Counted from the stretch's first letter, positions 33,074-44,200 are shown. The stretch: DNA of 64,000 bases from Planotetraspora phitsanulokensis (GCF_016863295.1 NZ_BOOP01000029.1:1-64000), one strand, 5' to 3'. Translations and numbers: made by a program. The notes: a model not told the origin generated them from the letters alone.

Positions 33074-35977
33074 TCAGTGGCGCCGGTTGAGCGCGGTGGC
33101 CACGCCCACCCGCGACGAGACGTCGAGCTTGGTGAAGATGCGGGACAGATGGGTCTCGATCGTCCGCACGCTGAGGAACAGCCGCTGCGCGATCTGCTGG
33201 TTCGTGAGCCCTTCCGCGACCAGCCGGGCCACCTCGAGCTCCCTCGGCGACAGCCCGAGATCCGCGGCCTCCCGGCCGGCGCCGGCCGCGCTCGGCGCGC
33301 CGCTCACGCGGACGCCGAGGCGGCGCAGCTCACGGTCGGTCTGCGCCTTGAGGCCCCGCGCACCGCACGCGTCGAACGCGGCGGCGGCCGACCTGAGGCT
33401 GTCGCGCGCCGCGCTCCTGTCGCCGGCCTCTATGTGGGCGAGCCCGGCCGTCAGCAGGGCCCGGCCGGCGTCGAGGTCGCGCTGTCCCGCTGACAGGAGG
33501 CGGGCCGCCTCCTCCGCGGCGGCGGCCGCGGCCGCCGGGTCCTTGTCGCGCAACGCGTGGGCCCGCGCGAGGGGGACGATCCCGGACGACGTCTCCAGTC
33601 CCCGGTCGTCGAGCTGCGCCGCGCGCGCCGCCCACGACATCGCCTCGGTGTCGTCGCCGCGAGACGCCGCCACCCGGGCCAGGACCTCGCACGACGCCGT
33701 CAGCGTCGCCCGGTCGAGGCGCGGCGCCTCGAACCGGTCGCACGCGTCGAGGACGGCCTCGGCGCCCTCCTCCAGCCGCCCCGCGTTGATCAGCGCCTGT
33801 CCCCGCGCGTAGCGGGCCTGGGCCCCCCACACCTCGCCGCCTCCGACGCCGCGCTGCACGGCCTCGTTCCCCGCGAGCAGCGCGGTTTCGTCGTCACCCG
33901 CCCACGACGCGGCCAGGCAGACCTGAGTGAGCGCGAACACGAGCTGCTGCCCCGAGTCGAGCAGCCGGGCGCCCTCCACGGACTCCTCGGCGGTGGCCAT
34001 CGACTCGGCCAGCCGTCCCATCGTCACGAGCGTCTTGGCCCGGCCGGCGAGCAGGTTGGTGAGGATGTAGCTCTGGCCGGTCGCGCGGGCCACCTCCGCC
34101 GCCCGGTCGAAGTGGCGCAGCGCGTCGCCGTACCGGCCGAGGTTGATCTCCGCCCAGCACAGCCAGGCGATGGCGTCGAGCCACTCCGCGAGATGGTCGT
34201 CGGGCACGGAGGCGAGAAGGCGGTCGGCCGCCTGGGCGTACCCGAGCGCGTCGGCGGCGCGGCCCGCCGCGTAGGCCGGCATCGGGCGGAGCGCGGCCAC
34301 CGCGACGGCGAGGCCGGGCTCCCAGTCCTCGGCCGCGTCCGGCATCAGGTCGAGGACGGCCTGGGCGGCGCGGAAGTCGACGCGCATGAGGCTCTCCGCG
34401 ACCAGCCGCATCCGCAGGGGCACCGCGGCGGCCGACCGCGGGTTGGGCATGCGGCTCAGCTCGTCGAGGAGCAGCGCGCGGGCCTCCTGCGGGCGGTCGA
34501 GCTGGCGCTCCATGAGGGCGCACACCCGTGCGGCCCGGCCTCTGCGCGGATAGTCGTCACCGGGGAGGAGCCGCAGCAGCTCGCGCGCGGTGTCGCGGCC
34601 CTCTGCCAGCCTCCCGCTGACGCCCTGCGCCCAGCTGAGCTCCATCAGCAGGGCCAGGCGGTCCTCACGCGTCGAGTGGTCGTCCGGCATGAGCCGCAGC
34701 GCGGCCTGCAGCCAGTGGGCCGAGGTGGCGGGCGCCTGCGTGATCACCGTCCGGGCGGCCGCGAGCAGGACGCCGACGGCCTTGTGGTCCCCGAAGGAAC
34801 CGGAATGCTGCACGTGGTGGGCCTGGACGGTGGAGGGCGCGCCCAGCTCGGCCAGGTGGGCGGCGATCCGCGCGTGGGCGCCCACACGCCAGCCGGCCGC
34901 GGCCGACTCGTAGGCGGCCCACCGGACGAGGGGATGCCGGAAGCGGAAACGCCCGCCGCGGGTCCTGACGATGTCGCGCTCCACGAGCTCGTCGATGGCG
35001 GCAAGGGCCGTGGCCTGGGACACCTCGGCGGCCACGGCGGCGATCGCCGGCTCGAATTCGTCCGCGGCCACCGCGGCCGCCTGCGCGACCCGCAGCGCGT
35101 GGGGGGACAGGACGCCGAGCTCGACCTGGAGCACGGCCGGCACGGTGGGCGGCAGCTCCCCCGCCTCGGTGTGGTCCATCCGCGCGAGGGCCTCGAGGTA
35201 GAACGGGTTGCCCCCGCTGGCGTCGTAGAGGGCCTTGCCGCGGCTGCGGGCGACCTCGGGGCCGAGGAACTCCTCGACCTCCGCGCGGCTGAGCGGCCCG
35301 ACCGCGACCTCGTGGCCGCGCGGCCCGGCCGCGGTGACGAGCGTGGCCAGGCGCGGCGGTGCCTGCGCCGGCCGGTAGGCCGCGGCCACCAGCACGGGAC
35401 CGCCCGGAGGGTGCCGGACGACGTGGTCGAGGAACTCCATGGAGCTCTCGTCGGCCCAGTGGACGTCGTCGAGGATGAGGACGAGCCCCTTGGACCCGGC
35501 CAGGGCGTCGATCATCTGGCGCAGGGCGCGGTAGAGCCGGTAGCGGGCCAGTCCGCTGCGGTCGTCGGCGACGCCCTCGCCGGTGTCCTGCGCGGCCAGG
35601 GCGGGGAACACCCCGGCCAGCATGGCGGCCTGCGCGGCTCCGACGGCGTCGACGACGTCCGCGTGCCGGGCGTCGATGTGGTCGTCGAGTGCGTCCACCA
35701 GCGCGCTGTACGGCATGACCTGCTCGTACTCTGCGGCTCTTCCCCACAGGGTGGTGAACCCCTGCGCGGCGGCCATGGTCATCAGTTCGGACAGCAGCCG
35801 CGTCTTGCCCGCTCCGGGGTCGCCGACCAGGGTCAGGAACCGGAAGCCGTCGCCGATGCTCAGCGCGCTCCGCAACATGTCCAGTGCGTCCCGCCGTCCG
35901 ACCAGAGGCCCTGCCGGTGCGCCTGGCGCAGGCGCGGGAGAGCCGGTCACGGCCGGCGAGGTCGTACGACCGTCCAT
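33074..35977 (-). CDS. LuxR-family LAL (ATPase plus TPR-like plus LuxR HTH) regulator
   Basis: A 967-residue large LuxR regulator. N-terminal AAA/NB domain has Walker A GDPGAGKT at about 52-59 and Walker [11 protein letters not shown] near 168, followed by a long helical repeat region and a C-terminal LuxR HTH (last 60 residues; [28 protein letters not shown]). LALs are signal-responsive ATPases that activate nearby operons. It lies on the same strand as the downstream hydrolase and GMC genes and 86 nt upstream, so probably controls them or forms one operon. ATG 35977 is selected; a GTG six bases upstream is possible. Confidence 0.92.
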   Translation of the reverse strand: MDGRTTSPAVTGSPAPAPGAPAGPLVGRRDALDMLRSALSIGDGFRFLTLVGDPGAGKTRLLSELMTMAAAQGFTTLWGRAAEYEQVMPYSALVDALDDHIDARHADVVDAVGAAQAAMLAGVFPALAAQDTGEGVADDRSGLARYRLYRALRQMIDALAGSKGLVLILDDVHWADESSMEFLDHVVRHPPGGPVLVAAAYRPAQAPPRLATLVTAAGPRGHEVAVGPLSRAEVEEFLGPEVARSRGKALYDASGGNPFYLEALARMDHTEAGELPPTVPAVLQVELGVLSPHALRVAQAAAVAADEFEPAIAAVAAEVSQATALAAIDELVERDIVRTRGGRFRFRHPLVRWAAYESAAAGWRVGAHARIAAHLAELGAPSTVQAHHVQHSGSFGDHKAVGVLLAAARTVITQAPATSAHWLQAALRLMPDDHSTREDRLALLMELSWAQGVSGRLAEGRDTARELLRLLPGDDYPRRGRAARVCALMERQLDRPQEARALLLDELSRMPNPRSAAAVPLRMRLVAESLMRVDFRAAQAVLDLMPDAAEDWEPGLAVAVAALRPMPAYAAGRAADALGYAQAADRLLASVPDDHLAEWLDAIAWLCWAEINLGRYGDALRHFDRAAEVARATGQSYILTNLLAGRAKTLVTMGRLAESMATAEESVEGARLLDSGQQLVFALTQVCLAASWAGDDETALLAGNEAVQRGVGGGEVWGAQARYARGQALINAGRLEEGAEAVLDACDRFEAPRLDRATLTASCEVLARVAASRGDDTEAMSWAARAAQLDDRGLETSSGIVPLARAHALRDKDPAAAAAAAEEAARLLSAGQRDLDAGRALLTAGLAHIEAGDRSAARDSLRSAAAAFDACGARGLKAQTDRELRRLGVRVSGAPSAAGAGREAADLGLSPRELEVARLVAEGLTNQQIAQRLFLSVRTIETHLSRIFTKLDVSSRVGVATALNRRH

Positions 35978-36210
35978 TCCCACCCCACAGCGACGCGGAG
36001 ACGCCCGAGGTCCCGATCGCTCGCGCCGACATTCCTCAGTAAACGCACTTTACAGATCATGCTCCCCCCACACCGGACACACAACGTCATTAACCCCCTA
36101 TGGAAATTATTCGAAAAGAAACCGGTCAGTTCTCCCGTTTCCGGGGTCAGCGATGCGCCGCCGGGTACGAGCAGCCTCGTTCGCGCAGGTCGTCTCAGCC
36201 ATGTGGCTGC

Positions 36211-36234
36211 CATGTAGCAATGCATGTAGCAATG
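36211..36234. repeat. Perfect tandem duplication of a 12-nt unit upstream of the molybdo-enzyme gene
   Basis: CATGTAGCAATG at 36211-36222 is immediately repeated at 36223-36234, 32 nt upstream of GTG 36267, within a 289-nt intergenic region with an A/T-rich patch at 36095-36120. Confidence 0.9.
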
Positions 36235-36266
36235 TCGGAGCTGTCGCGTCACCGCGGAGGTGCCAG

Positions 36267-38456
36267 GTGCCTGAGCCGATCGCCGACCACGGGGGAAGGC
36301 GCACGCCGTACGGACCTCCGGGTGGGGTGGAACGGCTCGCCGCGGCACTGCCGGGACGCCTGCGTGACGCGCTTCCCGCGGAGATCGGCCTCGGCAGCCC
36401 CTGGCCCGTGCGGGTCGACACCTTCCTCGACGAGGGTGTGACCGAGGCCGACGTCGACGCCTGGGTCCAGAACGTCTCGGCCACCCACTCGAGCGGCGAC
36501 GCGCTCGACATCGGGGTGCGGGACGGTCGGATCGTGGGCGTCCGCGGCCGGGCGGTGGACCGCGTCAACCACGGCCGGATCGACCCCCGGGACCGGCACG
36601 GCCCGTCGACGGCGGGCGACGGCGTCCGGCTGACCCGCCCGATGATCAGGCAGGAGGGCCGGCTGGCCGAGTGCGACTGGGACACGGCGATGGACACGAT
36701 CGTCCGCCGGTCGAAGGAACTGCTCGGCCCGCCGGGAGGCTGGGGCCGCCTCGGCTTCTACACGGGCGGCAGGCTGCTCCTCGAGGAGCACTACACGCTC
36801 GCGGTGATCGCCAAGGCCGGGATCGCCACACCTCATGTCGACGGCAGCACCCGCGTCGGCGACGCGACGGCCGCCGCCGCGCTCAAGGCGAGCTTCGGCG
36901 CGGACGGGCAGCCCGGCTCCTACACCGACGTGGACCACTGCGACGCCATCGCCCTGTGGGGGCACGACATGGCCGAGTCCCGGGTGGTGTGGGAACGGAT
37001 GCTCGACCGTCGCCTGGGCCCGCGCCCGCCCGCCATGATCGCGGTGGATTCGCGGGACGCGCAGGTGGCCAAGGAAGCCGACGTCCACCTGCCCGTCCGC
37101 TCCGGCACCAACATCGCCCTGATGAACGCGCTGCTGCACGAACTGATCGCCGGCAACCGCGTCGACGCGGCGTACGTGGCCAGGCACACGATCGGCTTCG
37201 CCGAACTCTGCCGGGTCGTCGAGGCCTACCCGCCCAAGCGGGCGGCCGAGATCTGCGCCGTCCCCGCGGCCCTGATCGAGCAGGCCGCCGAGATCCTCGG
37301 CTCCTGCGAGCGGCTGGTGTCGACCCTCCTGCCGGGCTTCTACCGGTCCAACCAGGCGACGGCGGCGGCCTGTCAGGTCAACAACCTCCACCTGCTCCGC
37401 GGGATGCTCGGCCGCCCGGGCGCGGGAGTGTTCCAGATGACGGGCCGGCCCGCCGGTCAGCACGCCAGGGAGACGGGCGCGAGCGGCGACCTCCCGGGGA
37501 TGCGCAACTGGGAGAACCCGGACCACGTGCGGGAGCTCGCCGAGTTGTGGAACGTCGAACCCGCGGCCATCCCGCACTGGGGGCCGCCGACCCACGCCAT
37601 GCAGATCTTCCGCTACGCCGAGCAGGGCTCGATCCGGCTGCTGTGGATCTCCGCCGCCGACCCGGTGGTCGCGCTGCCCCACGCCGACCGGGTCCGCAGG
37701 GTCCTCGAGAGCGAGGAGCTGTTCCTCGTCGTCCAGGACCTCTACCTGACCGAGACCGCCCGGCTGGCCGACGTCGTCCTCCCCGCTGCGGGCTGGGGGG
37801 AGAAGCCGGGGACCGTCACCGGCGCCGACCGGACGGTCCACCTCTGCGAGAGGGCCGTGGAACCCCCCGGGGAGGCCCGGGCCGACCTGGACGTCTTCCT
37901 CGACTACGCCCGGCGGATGGACTTCCGCGACCGGGACGGGGCGCCCCTCATCGCCTGGCACGACGCGGAGTCGGCGTTCGAGGCGTGGAAGGCCTGCTCG
38001 AAGGGCCGGCCGTGCGACTACACCGGCATCACCTACGACCGGCTGCGGGGGGCCGGCGGAATCCAGTGGCCGTGCACCCCGTCGACGGGCCACGGCGCCG
38101 AGCGGCTCTACGCGGGCGGGCGGTTCGCCACCGACCCCGGCGTCTGCCAGAGCTTCGGACACGATCTCGCGACAGGCGCCGAGTGGGGCGCGGAGTACTA
38201 CCACGCCAGGGAGCCGCGTGGGCGTGCGTTCCTCCACGCCGTGGACTACGAGCCCTCGTCCGAGGCGATCGGAGACGGGCGCCCGCTCTACTGGGATCCG
38301 GTGTCCAAACAGCCGATATACAGCGTGGCGACCGTGCCGGTGACGCCGGACGCCGCCACGGACGCCGAAGCCGCCGAGCTCGCGGACGTGAGAGGAGGTG
38401 CTGGGGCGGACGGCGTCGTGCCTGTTGAGGTCTCCCAACGGCTAGAGGAGGTATGA
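36267..38456 (+). CDS. Molybdopterin oxidoreductase, apparently lacking the C-terminal dinucleotide-binding domain
   Basis: A 729-residue protein related to formate dehydrogenase/nitrate reductase-like enzymes. It has the conserved run DIGVRDGRIVGVRGRA near residue 90, ECDWDTAMD, HNLHLLRGMLG-type blocks, LPGMRNWEN, and the VLPAAGWGEKPGTVTGADRT region. It lacks an N-terminal 4Fe-4S Cys cluster (HSSGDALD instead). After VDYEPSSE the sequence goes directly to WDPVSKQPIY, whereas relatives I recall have about 90 residues between, the molybdopterin-dinucleotide domain. GGAGG lies 6 nt before GTG 36267. It is coupled to the next gene. Confidence 0.85.
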   Translation: MPEPIADHGGRRTPYGPPGGVERLAAALPGRLRDALPAEIGLGSPWPVRVDTFLDEGVTEADVDAWVQNVSATHSSGDALDIGVRDGRIVGVRGRAVDRVNHGRIDPRDRHGPSTAGDGVRLTRPMIRQEGRLAECDWDTAMDTIVRRSKELLGPPGGWGRLGFYTGGRLLLEEHYTLAVIAKAGIATPHVDGSTRVGDATAAAALKASFGADGQPGSYTDVDHCDAIALWGHDMAESRVVWERMLDRRLGPRPPAMIAVDSRDAQVAKEADVHLPVRSGTNIALMNALLHELIAGNRVDAAYVARHTIGFAELCRVVEAYPPKRAAEICAVPAALIEQAAEILGSCERLVSTLLPGFYRSNQATAAACQVNNLHLLRGMLGRPGAGVFQMTGRPAGQHARETGASGDLPGMRNWENPDHVRELAELWNVEPAAIPHWGPPTHAMQIFRYAEQGSIRLLWISAADPVVALPHADRVRRVLESEELFLVVQDLYLTETARLADVVLPAAGWGEKPGTVTGADRTVHLCERAVEPPGEARADLDVFLDYARRMDFRDRDGAPLIAWHDAESAFEAWKACSKGRPCDYTGITYDRLRGAGGIQWPCTPSTGHGAERLYAGGRFATDPGVCQSFGHDLATGAEWGAEYYHAREPRGRAFLHAVDYEPSSEAIGDGRPLYWDPVSKQPIYSVATVPVTPDAATDAEAAELADVRGGAGADGVVPVEVSQRLEEV

Positions 38457-38459
38457 GCG

Positions 38460-38924
38460 ATGCACCTCGCCCACTACCTGCGGCTGCTCCACAGGTCCCA
38501 GACCGCGCTGGCGGAGGCGTTCCGCGAGATCAGGCGCGGCCATCCACACGAGCCCGACATGTACGGCGTCTGCGAGCGCCTGGCCGTACAGTGCCGTGAC
38601 CAGGCCAGATGGCTGGAGCCGTTCGTCCGGCGTTACGAGCCGTGGACGTCGCCCGCCCAGGAGCCGGAACGACTGCACCAGCCGCTGTTCGCGGGGACCA
38701 GGCCCGGAGGGCTCGGGCTGCTGCGCGACCTGCACGACCTCTACCTCCTGGTCACCGAGTGCGACATCGCCTGCGCGATGATCGCCCAGGGCGCCCTGGG
38801 CGCGCGCGACGACGAGTTGCTCGACGTGGTCCGCCGCTGCGGGGGCGAGCTCGCCGTCCAGCTCCTGTGGTTGCGCACCCGCATGCGGCACGCCGCGCCG
38901 CAGGCCCTGGTTGTGGCGTCCTGA
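38460..38924 (+). CDS. Small helical protein paired with the molybdo-enzyme
   Basis: A 154-residue, mostly helical protein (HYLRLLHRSQTALAEAFREI, HDLYLLVTECDIACAMIAQGALGARDDELL). It has no membrane segment and only a few Cys. The gene starts 3 nt after the molybdo-enzyme stop with AGAGGAGG 8 nt upstream, implying co-expression. I recall similar ferritin-like/unknown partners beside this enzyme in other actinomycetes; the His and Glu residues could suggest metal binding, but no di-iron motif is convincing. Confidence 0.75.
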   Translation: MHLAHYLRLLHRSQTALAEAFREIRRGHPHEPDMYGVCERLAVQCRDQARWLEPFVRRYEPWTSPAQEPERLHQPLFAGTRPGGLGLLRDLHDLYLLVTECDIACAMIAQGALGARDDELLDVVRRCGGELAVQLLWLRTRMRHAAPQALVVAS

Positions 38925-39015
38925 CCTGCCGTACGGCCCGCCGGCCGTTGCGGTTCCCCGGCGCCGCGCCTAGCGTTGACGCGGCCGGAACAAGATCGTG
39001 CGGAGGGATGCCGGG

Positions 39016-40284
39016 GTGGCGGGGGACGAGGAACCGGAGATCTCACCGCCGCTGCGGGCCAACCGCGGCTTCCTGATCTTCACGGGGGTCCAGACCCTGT
39101 CGGTCGCCGGCGACTCCTTCTCCGCGGTCGCGCTGCCCCTGCTCGTCTTCCACGCGACGGGGTCGGTCACGCAGATGGGGCTCGTGACCGCCCTGGCGGG
39201 CGCGGCGGCCATCGTCGCCGGAGTGTTCGCGGGGGCGATCGCCGACCGGCTGGACCGCCGCCGCCTGCTGATCGCCTGTGACGCCGTCCGGGCCGTCCTG
39301 TACGCGGTCATCCCGATCGTCTGGCTGGTCTCCCCGCAGACCTGGCTGATCTTCGTGATCGTGCCGCTCGGGGCCGCCATCGGGATGGTCTTCGAGGTGA
39401 CGTACGTCACCGTGGTGCCCGCCCTCGTCGCCGAGGGCCAGGTCATGAAGGCCAACAGCCATCTCTACGGGACGTACGCCGTGGCGAGCCTCGTCGGTCC
39501 CGCGCTCGGCGGCACGGTCTCCGCGCTGCTCGGTCCCGCCGCCGCGATCGGAATCGACGCGGCGACCTTCGCCGTCTCCGCCGCCGGCCTCTGCCTGGTG
39601 CGCCCGCGTGCGCGGGCGACTCCCGCGCCGGCGGCCGCCGAGCTCGGGGGAGCGCGGCGGGGGGCCTTCTCCGACTTCCTCGCCGGCGCGCGGTTCCTGT
39701 GGCGGCACCCGGTCCTGCGGACGCTGACGGTGCTGCTGTCGGTCCTGACCTTCGTCACGTACGGCATGTCCGACGTGCTGATCTACCACCTCAAGCACGA
39801 CCTGGAGCAGCCCGACTCCGCGGCCGGGTACGTGCTGGCGGCGGCGACCGCGGGAACGCTGGCGGCCGCTCTCCTGGCACCCGCCCTGCGCAGGTCCCTG
39901 GGCTTCGGCCCGCTGTGGATCGGCTGTTACGCCCTGGGCGGCCTCGCGGTCGCCGGGATCGGCCTGGCGGCGAGCGTCCCGGCGGTGGCGGTGCTGGCGA
40001 CCGTCTTCCTCTTCTGCACCGGCGCGGCGGGGATCTCCTCCATGTCGCTGCGGCAGGAGGTCACTCCCGACGCGCTGCTCGGCCGGGTGACGTCGGCCTT
40101 CTGGACGGTCCACTCGGCCCTCGGGCCGCTCGGCGCCGCCCTCCTCACCTGGGCGGCCTCACGGCATGGTGTGGCCGCGGCGTGCCTGGTCGCCGGGCTC
40201 ACGTGCGTGGTGATCGCCGTGGTGGCCACGCTGACGCCGGTGCGACGGCCCCGTCCGGAGGGACTCGGCGCCGAGACCGCGTGA
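39016..40284 (+). CDS. MFS transporter (EntS-like, MFS_3)
   Basis: A 422-residue major facilitator of about 12 helices, with the motif-A-like GAIADRLDRRRLLIACD. It is the Enterobactin-exporter-like group often linked to export of siderophores or small natural products. GTG 39016 has GGAGGG 8 nt upstream, preferable to GTG 38998. TAGCGT at 38971-38976 may be the -10. It is not in an obvious biosynthetic cluster, so substrate remains unknown. Confidence 0.85.
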   Translation: MAGDEEPEISPPLRANRGFLIFTGVQTLSVAGDSFSAVALPLLVFHATGSVTQMGLVTALAGAAAIVAGVFAGAIADRLDRRRLLIACDAVRAVLYAVIPIVWLVSPQTWLIFVIVPLGAAIGMVFEVTYVTVVPALVAEGQVMKANSHLYGTYAVASLVGPALGGTVSALLGPAAAIGIDAATFAVSAAGLCLVRPRARATPAPAAAELGGARRGAFSDFLAGARFLWRHPVLRTLTVLLSVLTFVTYGMSDVLIYHLKHDLEQPDSAAGYVLAAATAGTLAAALLAPALRRSLGFGPLWIGCYALGGLAVAGIGLAASVPAVAVLATVFLFCTGAAGISSMSLRQEVTPDALLGRVTSAFWTVHSALGPLGAALLTWAASRHGVAAACLVAGLTCVVIAVVATLTPVRRPRPEGLGAETA

Positions 40285-40399
40285 TCCCCAAGGTGATCTA
40301 CCCTTGGTAGCCGCGAGGCCGATCACCGGGGGGCTGATCGCCGAGGCCGGCCCCAGCGGTGTCCCGCGGCAGTCGGCACTGAGGAAGGTAACGCACCAC

Positions 40400-40837
40400 A
40401 TGAAGCGTGGAAGGCTCCTGGGAATCGCCGCGGCCGGAGGCGTCGCCGCGACGGTCCTGGTGATCGCGACGCCGACCCACGCGGGACCCGGGTGCGGAAC
40501 GCCGTTCAACGGATTCGACATCGGCTCGGAGCTCCGGACCGCCGTCACGACCGTGGAGACCGCCGAGGGCGCGCGGACCCTCGTCGTCCGGCTGGTCAAC
40601 GGGCGGATCTTCGACGAGTCCCGCGCGGTCATCACCGATGGGTACCGCCCGGGAGACCTTGTTTGGGTCGAGCGCTCCTACGACGACAGGTCGACCTGGA
40701 CCACGTGCGGTCCGTTCAGCGCGTCCTCGTCGAACGAGCAGGACAACATCGGCGCCTGGATGCGCGCCTGCGCCGCGACGAAGGAGGACGGCGTCGACGG
40801 AGGCATCTGCACGCGCTGGTACTTCGACCACGACTGA
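40400..40837 (+). CDS. Small secreted protein with four cysteines
   Basis: A 145-residue protein with a clear Sec signal (basic KRGR, hydrophobic core, cleavage after THA at about 28). The mature part has four Cys (at GPGCG, TTCGP, RACAA, GGICT) able to form two disulfides, and the elements VVRLVNGRIF and WVERSYDDRST. I recognise no domain. A terminator hairpin follows 17 nt later. Confidence 0.75.
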   Translation: MKRGRLLGIAAAGGVAATVLVIATPTHAGPGCGTPFNGFDIGSELRTAVTTVETAEGARTLVVRLVNGRIFDESRAVITDGYRPGDLVWVERSYDDRSTWTTCGPFSASSSNEQDNIGAWMRACAATKEDGVDGGICTRWYFDHD

Positions 40838-40854
40838 TCACGGATCCGGATACG

Positions 40855-40888
40855 CCGAAGGCCTCCGGGACGTCCCGGAGGCCTTCGG
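40855..40888. terminator. Perfect 16-bp palindromic terminator between secreted-protein gene and tRNA-Val
   Basis: Arms of 16 nt (CCGAAGGCCTCCGGGA and its complement) with a 2-nt centre, 40855-40888; it can terminate both the secreted-protein gene and the minus-strand tRNA transcript. Confidence 0.85.
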
Positions 40889-40897
40889 ATCTTGCGG

Positions 40898-40969
40898 TGG
40901 GCGATACTGGGATTGAACCAGTGACCTCTTCCGTGTCAGGGAAGCGCTCTCCCGCTGAGCTAATCGCCC
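40898..40969 (-). tRNA. tRNA-Val (anticodon GAC)
   Basis: 72-nt cloverleaf on the minus strand: acceptor GGGCGAT pairs with ATCGCCC, anticodon loop CTGACAC gives GAC, T-loop GGTTCAATCC. Ends ACC then G, so CCA is not fully encoded. Identical to the copy at 59762-59833. Confidence 0.97.
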
Positions 40970-40995
40970 GTGCCCAGTGCTTAACGCACTCTGCG

Positions 40996-41067
40996 AGCGG
41001 AAGACGGGATTCGAACCCGCGACCCTCACCTTGGCAAGGTGATGCTCTACCACTGAGCCACTTCCGC
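40996..41067 (-). tRNA. tRNA-Gly (anticodon GCC)
   Basis: 72-nt cloverleaf: acceptor GCGGAAG pairs with CTTCCGC, anticodon stem-loop CACCTTGCCAAGGTG gives GCC, T-loop GGTTCGAATCC. CCA not encoded. Identical to the copy at 59953-60024. TAGAGT at 41104-41109 (minus) may be the -10 of this tRNA pair. Confidence 0.97.
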
Positions 41068-41200
41068 GTTGTCGCGAGATGAATCATTCGCGACGCTTCG
41101 CCAACTCTAGCGGATCCCCGGGCGTCCCGGCGCCATCGCGTCCGTCCCGAGGACATGATGATGTTCCCCGTGATGTCATCGGGACGTCATGGGAGATCTT

Positions 41201-41228
41201 CTGACCGGGTGCCGCACCTGTCTACCTT
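41201..41228 (+). promoter_or_regulatory. Promoter candidate (CTGACC-16-TACCTT) for the large secreted enzyme
   Basis: CTGACC at 41201-41206 and TACCTT at 41223-41228, 25 nt upstream of the start at 41254. Confidence 0.4.
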
Positions 41229-41253
41229 CAGGCGGTCGTGCTTGGAGGTAGGG

Positions 41254-44200
41254 ATGCGGAGATACGCGCGTGCACTGGCCGTCGCCCTGGTGGTCGGCGT
41301 CCCCGTGCTCGCCGGCGGCACCGGAGTCGCCGAGGGGAAGGCACAGGTCCAGCTCGGAGCCGGCGGGGTCGGCCAGGGGAGCGGGAGCGGCTACGAGATC
41401 GCGGTGCCGGGGGAGTCCGTCGAGGCGGACAGGACCGGCCGTACGGTCGCGCCCGGCATAGAGCTCACGTCGTTCGACACGTTCGGGCGGGCGGGCTGGA
41501 TGCGGGCCCACGTGCTCGACGCCGACCTGAAGGACTCCCGGGTCGACGTCGGGCTGGTGGGCGGCAAACTGACCGAGACCCGGGCACTGTCCAAGTCGGC
41601 CGACGCCCAGGGCGCCGTGGCCGCGGTCAACGGCGACTACTACGACATCAACCAGACCAACGCCGTCATCGGGCCCCAGGTCCGCGGGGGCGAGCTGAGC
41701 AAGGCGACCACCCAGTCCGGCACGGTCGCGGCGATCGGTGAGGACGGGGTCGCCCGGCTGGCGAACGCCCTGCTTGAGGGCACTGTCACGGTCGCCGGGA
41801 CCGCCCAGCCCGTCGCCTCCCTGAACACCGCCTCGATCCCGCCGAACGGGGTCTCGGTCTTCACCGAGCAGTGGGGTCCCGGCCTGCGCACGCTGATCCC
41901 GCACTCCGGCTCGCTCGTCGAGCTCGTCGTGACAGGCGGCGCCGTCAGCGCGGTGAACCAGACGGTCACCACGACGCCGGTGCCGGACGGCGGCCTCGTG
42001 GTCGTCGCCCAGGGCAGCGCCGCCGCCCGGCTGGCCACGGCCAAGCCCGGCGACCCTGTGAGCCTGGACGTCGGCCTGCGAACCGACTCCCCGGCCAAGT
42101 TGCGCACCGCCCTGGGCAGCGGCGAGGTCCTCGTCAGGAACGGCGAGCCGATCGACTTCCCGCCGTCCACCGGCAACGACGCGCCCAAGCCGCGCACCGC
42201 CATCGGCTGGACCGACGGAGGCCGCCGCCTTCTCCTCGTGACCGTGGACGGCTCCGCCAACTTCTCTCCCGGCCTCAGCTTCGACGAGACGGCCAAGCTG
42301 CTCGTACGGCTCGGCGCGCAGGAGGCCTTCATGCTCGATGGGGGAGGCTCCTCCGACATCGTCGCGCGCACTCCCGGCGACGCGGGCGTCAGCGTGGTCA
42401 ACACGCCCTCGGACGGCGGCGAGCGGCTGATCCCGAGCGGCGTCGGCCTCTTCACGAAGAAGGGCTCGGGCACGCTGAAGGGCATCGACGTCCGCACGGC
42501 CGCCGACCGCGTCTTCCCCGGCCTCACCCTCGGCGTCTCCGCCGCCGGCTACGACGAGTCGTACGCTCCGGTCGCCTTCGGGCGCGACAAGGTCCACTGG
42601 GACGCCGGGCGGCTCGGCAAGGTGCGCGACGGCGTCCTGCACGCCGAGCGCTCCGGTGAGGGAGACGTGGCGGCCCAGGCAGGACGGGCGCACGGCGGCG
42701 CCGACGTCCGCGTGCTGGGCGACCTCGCCTCCGTGAAGTTCAGCGTCCCGAGCCTGACCCTGGACGCGGGCGGTTCCGGCAGCGTCCGGATCACCGGGTT
42801 CGACGCCGACGGCTTCGACGCGCCCGTGGCCGTGCGCGACGCCGACCTGTCGTACGACTCGGACGTGGTCAAGGTGGAACCCCAGGATGACGGCTCGCTG
42901 AAGGTGACCGGGCTCGCGGCCGCCGACGGCACGGGAACCGCCATCACGGCGACCGTCCAGGGCAGGGTCGCGCGGCTGCCGGTCGCGGTCGGGCTCAAGC
43001 ACGTGACGCTGGCCGAGTTCGGCGCCGACGAGGGCTGGGGCGTCTCGACGGCCAAGGCCACCGCGTCGGTGTCGGCCGTGAGCGCCGCGGACCGGCCGGA
43101 CGCGCCCGCGGGCAACCAGGCGGTCCAGCTCACCTACGACTTCCGCGGCACCACGGGCACCTCCGCGGCGTACGCGGTCGCCAAGCCCACCCCGATCACC
43201 CTGCCGGCCGGCACCAAGCGGCTGGGCCTGTGGGTGTACGGCGACGGCAGGAGGCACTGGCTGCGGGCCACGCTGCGCTCGCAGGGGACGACCAACGTGC
43301 CCTTCACCTTCGCCTCCGTCGTGGACTGGACGGGCTGGAAGTGGGTCGAGGGCGCGCTGCCCTCCGGCTTCTCCGAGCCGATCACGCTGACCAACGTCTA
43401 CATCGTCGAGACGTCCGACCTGGCCAAGGACGCCGGGCAGCTCAGGTTCGACGCGCTCACCGCGCTGGTCGGGCAGGACCTGCCGGTGGACGCCGCCGTA
43501 GAGCCCGATCCCTTCGTCATGGAGCAGGCCGACATCGCCGATCGGCGGTGGCGCTTCGCGATCATGTCGGACCTGCACGTCGGCAGTGCCGGGGGTCCTG
43601 GCTCGTTCGCCGCGCAGCAGGCCGGGGAGGCGCTGAAGCAGGCCGTCGCAGCCAAGCCCGACTTCATCGTGATAAATGGCGACTTCGTGGACAACAATGC
43701 GCCGGCGGACTTCGCGCTGGCGCAGCAGATCCTCACGGCTAACGTGCCGGCGAGCGTCCCGGTCTACTGGACGCCGGGCAACCACGAGTCGGGTGCCACG
43801 GCCACGGGCACGCTCGACAACTTCCTCGCGACCGGACGCCCGGCGAACCAGGTGTTCGACCACAAGGGGACCCGCTTCATCCTGCTCAACACCACCCTGG
43901 GCGGGTTGCGGGCCTCGGACTGGTCGCAGGTGCCGCTGCTCCAGCAGGAGCTGGCGAAGGCGGCGAAGGACCGTTCGGTGAAGTCCGTGGCGGTCGTCTT
44001 CCACCATCCGCTGCACGACCCCAGCGGAGCGGGCGCCTCGCAGTTCTCGGACCAGATGGAGGCCGGCCTGGTGGAGAAGTGGCTGGCCGACTTCCGCGAG
44101 AGCGCGGGCAAGCCGGTCGCGCTGTTCACCGGCCACGCCCACACCGCCGCCGCCGGCCGGGCGGACGGCGTACTCGAGGTCACCACCCCGGCGGTCGGCA

